Below, piece after piece: positions 56,431 through 64,000 of a DNA stretch of 64,000 nucleotides (position 1 is the first letter of the stretch; every line of letters starts with the position of its first letter). Origin of the DNA: Calcarisporiella thermophila CBS 279.70 (lineage: Eukaryota; Calcarisporiellomycota); NCBI RefSeq assembly GCF_041956535.1, contig NW_027192197.1, positions 631,829 through 695,828 of the forward strand, given 5' to 3'. The position numbers were made by a program, and so were the translations under genes. The notes below the pieces were generated by a model. That model had not been told where the DNA came from, searched no databases, and saw only the letters and a list, made by a program, of their open reading frames with translations.

Positions 56431-57192
56431 CTACTCATCATCACTTGGCGCATCATCGCTATCATCGTCATCGTCATCCTCTGCAACCAAATCTCGAGAA
56501 TCCTTGGGGAGGGAAGAAAAAGATCAGAAAATTAAATGATTGTAGGCAGGGGTTTTATACTTCAATTCTACTTACAACTAGTGATGCCATTTTGGCTTTG
56601 CGAATCAATTTTCGAACTTCCTCATCTTCTGCAACATTTTCGGCAGATTGTCGATTTCGATTTAGAATATTGAGATCTGCACCGGCATCAATAAGCATCT
56701 GGACTATTTCGTAAGCAACATCCGGGTCATCTGTAAAGGCAACAGCTTTATGGAGTGGAGTGTCTCCTTCGAGCCGATTTTGGATGTTAAGGTTGATGTT
56801 CTCCTGATCGAGAAGTATTTCCACGCAGGCTTGAGAACCAAATTGACAACTGAGAGAAAGTGAAAAATTAATGAGGGGAAAAATTTTGAGAAAATTTATA
56901 TGGAAATGATTACTTACGCGTAATGAAGCGCAGTATTCCCAGCACCATCCTGAAAGTTTATATCATAGCTTCCTGGTTGTTGAAAGATGTCCTCTAGCAT
57001 ATCCTCTTGATCGTTGCGGCATGCAGAGAGGAGAAGTTCATCTATTAATGGTTTTTGGACAAAATTTAAAAGAAAATAAGCATCTTTTTCACATAATCAC
57101 CAAAAGATAGATTTTGGAAGTATAGTTAAGTAATAAACTGAAGTCAAAACTTAACTGTTCGTAGCACCATCTTCAATATTGGAGTCTGACAT
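56431..57192 (-). CDS. Small ankyrin-repeat protein (YGL242C-like)
   Basis: Four exons (57156-57192, 56918-57041, 56576-56849, 56431-56502) give 168 residues. Two clear ankyrin repeats and flanking partial ones: INFQDGAGNTALHYACQFGS, LNIQNRLEGDTPLHKAVAF and MLIDAGADLNILNRNRQSA. The tail is almost pure Asp (DSRDLVAEDDDDDDSDDAP). Size, repeat number and acidic tail resemble the yeast protein YGL242C, of unknown function. A protein-binding adaptor role is inferred. Confidence 0.82.
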
Positions 57193-57574
57193 TTCTTTTA
57201 TATTTTTAAAAGAAATAAGATAAGAGTCACCTCAGGGGCGCTCGTCTATTTGTGACTGCTGAAACTCGACCAAAAATTAGGTACTCGAAAAATAATTTAT
57301 AAAACTTTTTAAAGAAGTGTTAATAGAAAACTATTAATAGCATACTAATGAAACCTTAAGAAAAAAAAACTTTTAATTATGTAAAATAAGTATTGCCAAA
57401 AAAATCTCTCATGGCAGCATATTCTTGGAAAGAGGTCTGAAAGGATTTTCGGTTTGATTATGGAGATATCATAAAAAAGGCGCAGCCAAATTTTGGATTT
57501 TATCAAATTTCGCGTTTCCGAAAGAAAAAAGGTGCGAGATCTTTTCGAATCATTTAATCCACATCAATCAAAGC
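57193..57574. other. Divergent intergenic region
   Basis: 382 bp between the ankyrin gene and the myosin light chain gene; A-rich, no specific site identified. Confidence 0.5.
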
Positions 57575-58325
57575 ATGATGGCGAAGGTGTGTAATAGAAA
57601 AAAAAAAAATCTAAACTTGTTACCAACAATAAACTAATTAAGATGTTTTGACCATCTCATAGGTAACAGATGAGCAAATGGCCGGTAATAAATAATTGTG
57701 TTTGTGTTAGCAATTTGGTTTAAATTTATTCAATGCGCAACGCTATGCGTTATTTTTATTGCAGAATGGAAGGAGGCTTTCTCTCTATTTGACAAAAAGG
57801 GTAATGGTACCGTCTCAACAGATTTGTTGGGCGACCTCTTGCGCTCTGTTGGTCAGGATCCTACTCAGGCTGAGGTGAGCGATCTTGTTGAACAAGTTGG
57901 GGGCAAAGGTATTATTTAACCATGACATTTCGCGTTACCCTTCCTAATTTATTCAATTCTATCTTTTAAAAAAATGATACAATATTCAGGTGTTGATATT
58001 GACTTTGACACATTCCTCAAAGTATTGAACAGGCCTGATGGTTTTAAACCTGCGGGCACTGCTGACGAATTTATCCAAGGATTCCAAGTGTTCGATAAAG
58101 AAGGAAGTGGATATATCACAGCTGGAGAACTGCGATATGGTAAGACATACCTAATATTCTAATCTAGCTTTACAATACTTATTTTATTTTTAATAAACAG
58201 TTCTAACGAGCCTCGGCGAGAAATTGACAGACGAAGAGGTGGATGAGCTCTTGCATGGGGTTGAAGTCGACAAGGACGGCCGAATTAATTACGAAGATTT
58301 CGTGAACATGCTGCTGAGTTCGTGA
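57575..58325 (+). CDS. EF-hand protein, myosin essential light chain type (Cdc4/Mlc1)
   Basis: Five exons (57575-57586, 57663-57684, 57765-57908, 57990-58139, 58201-58325) give 150 residues. Four EF-hand folds in two lobes: [50 protein letters not shown] and [20 protein letters not shown]. Loops 1, 3 and 4 keep several acidic calcium positions, while the second loop is degenerate and lacks most ligands, as in myosin light chains rather than calmodulin. Cdc4/Mlc1 bind myosin IQ motifs at the cytokinetic ring (known). The first coding exon has only four codons and the second seven. Confidence 0.85.
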
Positions 58326-58912
58326 AAATTTACCTCATAACCTTTGTTATTCATTGTCATTTTTGTCGAATAAATTTTTTTTTTCAAAGGACAGTCAGAA
58401 CTTAACTATATATTCAATAATTTATGCACTTGACCTATATTATCTTCCAATAGTCATTGAATATATATACAGTAGACTGAACTAGGACGCAAGGATTGAA
58501 TTTTATTATAAAGTCACAGGTCGTCTTCACTCTAACCCGAATACACATGAAAATCATAACTCTGGAGAGTTTTACTAGTACTAAGATTATTGTAATAGCT
58601 CGACAAATATAACTGAAACTTATAATTCTGCCGGTCCAACAATGGAATTAGAGTCATTGAATACGATGTTTATTTGCGAATGCTTAAGCATAAATGTAAT
58701 AGATATGCAAGAAGAATGAACATCGCAATGAAGTATGTCACTTTATGGAGAAAGATGGGAAAAGGATGTAAAGGTATTTAAAATTTGTATGATATAGAAG
58801 CAAAACGCATGGTATAATAAGATAATGGGGATTGTCCGATTGCGTGTACTTTCTTATATAGAGATCAAATAAAAATAATTGTGGGAGATGTCAACCAAAA
58901 ATGTTCAAGCCT
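58326..58912. other. Intergenic region between convergent genes
   Basis: 3' flanks of the light-chain gene and the Osh3-like gene; AT-rich, nothing recognised. Confidence 0.55.
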
Positions 58913-61661
58913 TCACCATAATTCTATCGCTTTCCCAAACGCTCCCGTTTCTCTTGCCTCCCAGTAGCCTCCTTTGTAGTGCCAAGAGCCCTCGTCTTCG
59001 TTGTTGAATGGATCTTTCTTCAATTCAAACCATTGAGGCTCCCAAGTACGGCCCTCTTCTTCCATTCTTTGTCGAAGCATGCGCTGCTTCTGTTCTACTC
59101 TTAATTTTTCAGCATCGGCCTCCTGTACTTTACCAAATTCAAAAAGTCTCTGGTCAGGACGGTGGCGTGTATCTGTTCCAGGCAATTTACCGCTTAGTTC
59201 TGGGGTAATCTCATTCAGCTCCATCGCGAACTTTGTGAATCCATAATACCGTTCCACATCCGGGAGCGGGGTATGGGCCCGCCATATCTCAGTCCCATCA
59301 CCACCTCCTGCCGAGCTCACTAGCACAATCCCTTCACTCCATTTTCCACTCAGTTCTCCCCATTTCTTCCCTGTGCGATCATAGAGCACTCCATCAACAG
59401 CGTCACGGTTCTGACCCCAAAAATCTGCTTCTCGGAATGTAAGCTCGCAGTATTCACCTGTTGCACGGTTCTCTACTCGCACAGTTCCAGTGTGTTCCAA
59501 ATAGCGTGTTCCCGCTATGAGATTGCGCGTCCATGTGCTTGGTTTATTATAGGTGAAGTGGTCGCGGTATTTTGGAAGGAGGACGTTCACGACCCCTGAT
59601 GGCTGTAGCTCCATGGACTTGCCCCAAAATTTGGATTTCAATTTCGAATCTTGAAAGAAAATAAAATTCGCGGATTCAGCATGACACTAATGAATGGGAA
59701 AGAGGTTATTCGTCTAATGGGGTACAAAACCAAAACTACACCAAGATATAATACTAACAGCCATGATAGGAGGTCGATGGCTCACTTTTTCTGATATATA
59801 CCTGAACCCTTTATCCTCCCGCACACATTCGAAAGTTTCCCCGTGCATAGGATTAAATGGTTTCCGATAGGCTCTATACTTAGTGCTTGCGTACCCTGAT
59901 ACTGCAAACGCGGTCACTCTTGCGAGACGCTCCATGCTGTCCGTTAGGGCGGCAGCCGCATCAAGGAGCTCGCTATACTCAAGTTCCTCGCATAGTCGCT
60001 GTAGAGCATTCAGCGGTTCGTTAAGCGACACAGGCATTGCCACAGTGGAGAGGTCCTTCCCCACGTTTTTTCGAAGGATGGAAAGTAGTGAAACCTCTTC
60101 GCCACAGATTGGGTGGGGGAGTCTTTCACGCCGCTTGATTGGTGCAGGAGCAAAGAGTGTGGAAGCAAGGCTCGAACGATCCACAACTGGTGGCTCAGCA
60201 GGAACTACCGCACTGCCATTTTCATCAACGGAGGCAGAGTTTGTGGAAGCGATGTTTTGGTCACCAGGGATAGCACCCTCATCTTCGCTCTCGCTCTCAT
60301 AATCTTCACGTGCATCGAAAAAGACCTCAGCGGATGCTGTGCTCAGCACAGATATGACAGAGGCAGCCGCCGCAGGGTTTGCCAATAGTCCAAAGAGGCC
60401 ACCATTCCCAGCAAAACCACGCCGAAGTGCCATCTCAAGCTGTCGCCATCGTGAGAGCTCAATGCGCACGGACGCATGCATCGTAGCACTCGCGGCAACT
60501 AGTTCCGAATACATAGAGTAAATTTGCTCCGCAATGTCTGGGGCATGGGATGCTGCAGTGTCCATTAGAGGCCCCAGCCTTTTTAAAACGTCTTCGACGT
60601 TAGCCATCTGCGACTTTAACTCACGATCTCTTACCCTAGCAAATGGTAGCCATTGATTTCCGAGGAGGCTGTTTTTGCGCTCATCACCACCTACAAGGGC
60701 AGAGATTTCTTCTCCTCTCTGACAAGCGCGTAAGGCCTCTACCCAAGTCTCATAATCTTCGGCAGTATAGGCACGCATCTGATACACGATAGTTCCCGAA
60801 TCAATGGTGATGGCATGTTCTTTGGGGGACTCACTAATACTACACAGTGAGACCTGAAGTGTCCCACGAACTACTCCGAGTGGTTGGAGCCGATAGGAGA
60901 GAACTCCGTGGTCTAGCTCGAACCAACGCTTTGCCCACCCCTGCATCATTTTGCGTTTTTTCTTTAGAAGCCAACCACTCAACTCCACTTTGCTGTTCTC
61001 TTTCGTTACAGGCTCTGGATAAATATTGGTTCGGTTAGTGTATTTTGTTAAAGGCTTTAAACAATAGCAATATTCACCTTCAGAGATATTTACATAAAAT
61101 GTGAGTGTTTTTGTTGTGTTAATCGAAAAAGTATTATCTAAATACATGGCAGTGATTAGATAAAATGCTAGAGTACATGAGTGTAATTGGCGATGAAAGT
61201 CTGAGTTTACCAAAGCAGAGTACATAAGTTCCATCCTCATCAACCTCATATTGCCCCTTGATAGTGTTTACAGCGCTTTCATAATGAAGTATTGGTAATA
61301 CTTCAACGAGGTCAGCATTTGCCAATTTAGCTGGTGCAATGCTTTTTTTTGGCCGACCTTGCTCCCGCTTTTCTTGCGATACACCATTGGCATCGTCTTC
61401 CTCAGTCGTGACAGAGTGATTGGCAGTGCTTGCAGCGGAGGAGTTGATATTGAGTGCTTGGAGCCCATTTATTATACGACTATTTCTGCGGGAAGTGGTG
61501 GAGGCAAGCGAATGCGAGGATGATTTGGGCGGGCCAAGTTTGTAGAGCCCAAAGGAAATATTCTTTCTCTTGGTGCTGAACCACCATTGCAGGGTGGAGC
61601 CCTGGAGAGCTTGGATATGATATTGAAATATGTCCCCAGGCAAAACTTCTACCTGTTGCAT
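58913..61661 (-). CDS. Oxysterol-binding protein homologue, Osh3-like (GOLD-PH-ORD)
   Basis: Four exons (61211-61661, 61078-61137, 59759-61014, 58913-59686) give about 846 residues. Seen in order: a GOLD-like domain (1-170: LQWWFSTKRKNISFGLYKL, FDNTFSINTTKTLTFYV), a PH domain (about 180-285: SGWLLKKKRKMMQGWAKRWF), a helical linker, and the lipid-transfer ORD (about 480-846) with FNPMHGETFECV, the signature EKVSHRPPIMA and KSKFWGKSMELQPSG. GOLD plus PH plus ORD is the architecture of yeast Osh3, which moves PI4P/sterol at ER-plasma-membrane contacts (known). The signature has SHRPP where most OSBPs have SHHPP; Osh3-type proteins vary here. No FFAT motif was noticed, but I did not check every residue. 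Confidence 0.9.
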
Positions 61662-62343
61662 ACTCGGTTTCTTCCGGTGATCGGCTTGATAAGAATGGTA
61701 AGGAAATGAGGGGGGAAAAAAGTAATGTTAAATATTTGTGTTGTTTTTAATGAAGTTGCTCATTTCCCCCAAAAAAACCACCGAAGGAAAATTGCCACTC
61801 ATTTTTGTACGGGTCTGACTGGCAGCTGAGAAATGGGGATCTTAATACGGAAATATCAATCCCCCTGATAGAGCTACGGTTTGACTGGGCACCAAGATTC
61901 TGATGGGCAGCTAATTAAATTCTGAAATCTTTCTTGAATCCTTCAAGGTAATCTTGGACGCAAGTCTGCCCACAAGTATGCGCATGGCATAACCAAAGAA
62001 CTTCTTTTTTGTTTTTCCTGAGCCTATTTTGGAATACAATCCTCCAGACCTCAGGTTACAAATCCCAGTATTTCCAAAGAATGCAAGGCCTGCTGTTGGG
62101 TTTTGACACATCAGTTATCCGACAATCTTTGGGCCGATTTTGGGAATAAGGATATTTCAGCCGTGCATGATACTTGTTACAAAAGCTCTCTCCATTAGCC
62201 CCACATTGAATCGATATGATTCTTGCCTATCCTATGGCATAAGACAAAGAGATTTAAATACACTGGTGAACTAATGCAAAAATGCCTATAAAAAGTACAC
62301 ATATTTACAAAGACAAACAAATAAAAACACAAATAAATAAAAT
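61662..62343. other. Intergenic region
   Basis: 5' flank of the Osh3-like gene and 3' flank of the NT-C2 gene. The 66-codon ORF at 61911-62111 has no support. Confidence 0.55.
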
Positions 62344-63099
62344 TCATAACGCTCTCTCAGTATGTGGTGCATTATTCAATCCTTTTTGCACCATATTTCC
62401 ACATCTATCTTCAAAATTACTCAGTGAAGATTCCAGCGTATTCTTTTTCCTGGTGTTCTGTATTTTTCTTCGCTCATCGCGCTCTTTCATCACCGACTCC
62501 ATCCAGTCCCATTCGTCCTCAAGCACAAGAGTTCTATCTAACGCTGGCACTTTGAAATCAATAGAATTGGCATTTAGTCTTGGTTCAAGCCGTAATTCGA
62601 GTCGCAGAGCAGCACGTGGAAAGTAGCAGTTCTCAAGACGATATTTCCGTGGATGACTCGAACCAAGATTCAAGGCATCCATAGATGTTTGGAGGGAAGT
62701 TGATTTGAATTTTGGTGGCTGTACATACTCAGCGAGGTTGACCGTAACCCTACCGACTATTGAAGGCTTCTCCTTCTCAACCAATTGGTGTATTGTGAAT
62801 ATACAACGGCAGGGCAAGAGTTCACTGTTGTCACCCACAGCAAGCCGGATGTGTGTGTGTATTTTGGTGTCCCAGGTAGCGGTATAGTTGGTTAAGGGAA
62901 CTCGAGACGTGCGTCCGTGGGTCTGGAGGTTTGTGTTGAGAAGTGCGGTGGAGCTGCCGCCCCCGACGAGCCGCCAGTCAACGAGGTATTTACCTTTAAG
63001 GAGGGGGAGACGTTCCAGGGCGATTATATTGATGAAGGCATCGCACTCGACACTGTGATGCCGGCGGAAGTGCTGGAATAGTTGGGAAAATTGTGGCAT
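62344..63099 (-). CDS. NT-C2 domain protein (EEIG1/EHBP1 N-terminal type)
   Basis: Single exon, 251 residues. Residues 15-190 form the N-terminal C2-like (NT-C2) fold: CDAFINIIALERLPLLKGKY, LVDWRLVGG, the basic strand TNYTATWDTKIHTHIRLAV, FTIHQLVEKEKPSIVGRVTV and NLAEYV, then a late strand LRLELRLEPR. NT-C2 domains bind membranes or small GTPase regulators in EEIG1, EHBP1 and SYNRG-like proteins. The C-terminus is a short charged helix (WDWMESVMKERDERRKI). The function is inferred only as membrane-associated trafficking or cytoskeletal linkage. Confidence 0.82.
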   Translation of the reverse strand: MPQFSQLFQHFRRHHSVECDAFINIIALERLPLLKGKYLVDWRLVGGGSSTALLNTNLQTHGRTSRVPLTNYTATWDTKIHTHIRLAVGDNSELLPCRCIFTIHQLVEKEKPSIVGRVTVNLAEYVQPPKFKSTSLQTSMDALNLGSSHPRKYRLENCYFPRAALRLELRLEPRLNANSIDFKVPALDRTLVLEDEWDWMESVMKERDERRKIQNTRKKNTLESSLSNFEDRCGNMVQKGLNNAPHTERAL

Positions 63100-63724
63100 T
63101 ACTCAACTTTCCTGTAAACAAAAAGTAGGTGTAAATTTATGCATTAATAAGGTGGAGTATATATATGACTGAAAGGTTTCTCCGACAAGCTGAAACCTTA
63201 AAGCCTTTTTTTTCCGGGTATGAAGTGGAATTTAGCGGTAGTATTTCTAAATTTCGAAATAAAGGTTGCCGTGCAGATTTTGATATATTAGACCCGGGGT
63301 ATGCATGACAGAGCGACACCCTTAAAGAACCCAACGCTATATTGGAAAAGAAATAAACCTCCCTTTCAGTAATGGACGCAATATGAAAGGGAGGAATTAA
63401 AGAGAAACTATTCAAGCAAATAGTTTTTCCACGGCTTTGAAACAAATTAGTAATAAATACGAATGGTGAAAATGAGAGTCACAACACCTGTGATAGACAT
63501 ATTAGAATAGTAGTAATTATTTGTAATTTGGTCTATACGTCTGTTGATTCATTTCCCCCTCAATATAGAGCATTAGTCCGAGGAGGAGGGGAGTAGTCTC
63601 ATTAAAATGGAAACTGAATATATTACTGATGATAATCTTAGTAATGGAAGTAGATGATTTGAAATAATCGATTTATTGTGCCAGAAAAATGATTTGATAT
63701 CTTGGTTCAACATAGACGTCATTT
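63100..63724. other. Intergenic region
   Basis: 5' flank of the NT-C2 gene and 3' flank of the next minus-strand gene; AT-rich, no supported gene. Confidence 0.5.
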
Positions 63725-64000
63725 TCATAGCCGAAGAATGAGCTGTCGTACTTGCTCCTTTTCATTCCGAGTTTTCTCTCGTGTAACCGGCGCTTCGTCT
63801 ATAGCTGCTTTCTCCGACTTCTCATCCATTTCCGCTGCTTCTGTTTTCGGGTCATTGTTCTCTGCTTTGTTCTCCGTCTCCGTGATGTTCACTTTCGCTT
63901 CATCTTCATCGCCCAAATTCTCATAATACTCTATTGAGAAAATGGGTAATTATTTTACTCGCAACATTTTACTTCAAGTTGCGTAACCTACCTATTAAAA
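63725..64000 (-). CDS. 3' end of a gene encoding an acidic C-terminal tail
   Basis: Last exon 63725-63930 plus a probable upstream exon starting at about 63992 and running off the right edge (donor GTAGGTT, acceptor CTCAATAG). The tail is Glu/Lys/Asp/Ala-rich (YYENLGDEDEAKVNITETEN), ending RQLILRL. The composition suggests a flexible or coiled acidic tail. The family cannot be told from this fragment. Confidence 0.55.

Noticed and set aside
1-64000. CRISPR arrays, prokaryotic operons, ribosome binding sites
   Set aside because: None seen; the window is eukaryotic, with spliceosomal introns throughout.

Overview
This is a 64 kb window of nuclear DNA from a fungus. Evidence for a fungus: a Skt5/Chs4-type chitin synthase regulator, a NoxR-type (p67phox-like) NADPH oxidase regulator, a CreB/UBP9/13-type deubiquitinase, a Ste13/Dap2-type dipeptidyl aminopeptidase and a Cdc4/Mlc1-type myosin light chain. 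The genes are dense and intron-rich. Introns are short (mostly about 45-140 nt, some 36 nt) with GT-AG ends, and intergenic DNA is very AT-rich. Several genes look animal-like or are patchy in Dikarya: a type IIC (Na,K-like) P-type ATPase, a probable Integrator subunit 10, a TMEM170-like protein, an ARL6IP1/RETREG-like ER-shaping protein and an NT-C2 protein. With the LINE fragments, this points to an early-diverging, non-Dikarya lineage. That placement is inference, and I cannot name the species.

Layout. 1-1.3 kb: 5' part of a P-type ATPase (minus). 2.4-4.4 kb: F-box/kelch protein. 4.6-7.7 kb: NOL11/UTP8-like rRNA processing factor (minus). 9.2-14.1 kb: Sel1-repeat protein, TMEM170-like protein, small Q/Y-rich ORF, in AT-rich DNA with perfect hairpins. 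15.8-26.5 kb: dipeptidyl aminopeptidase, TALE homeobox gene, transportin (Kap104). 27.3-30.2 kb: INTS10-like (minus). 31.6-36.1 kb: NoxR and, converging on it, the ER-shaping protein. 37-41 kb: mitochondrial Hsp70 (minus), divergent from a damaged ZPR1 gene, with a heat-shock-element-like site between them. 41.8-45.1 kb: tRNA-Val followed by tandem broken LINE copies, one carrying a small retroposon with perfect target-site duplications; an assembly gap lies inside this cluster. 46-64 kb: TPR-MYND protein, Tim23, 2H phosphoesterase, deubiquitinase, Skt5-like regulator, DinB-like protein, a small membrane protein, ankyrin protein, myosin light chain, Osh3-like lipid transfer protein, NT-C2 protein and the 3' end of one more gene.

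There is no operon logic. Most genes are housekeeping genes for trafficking, mitochondrial import and folding, ribosome biogenesis, cell wall and redox signalling. Exon models were built by hand from reading frames, splice sites and family conservation. In nearly all of them the splice phases close exactly; the uncertain junctions are named in the entries.
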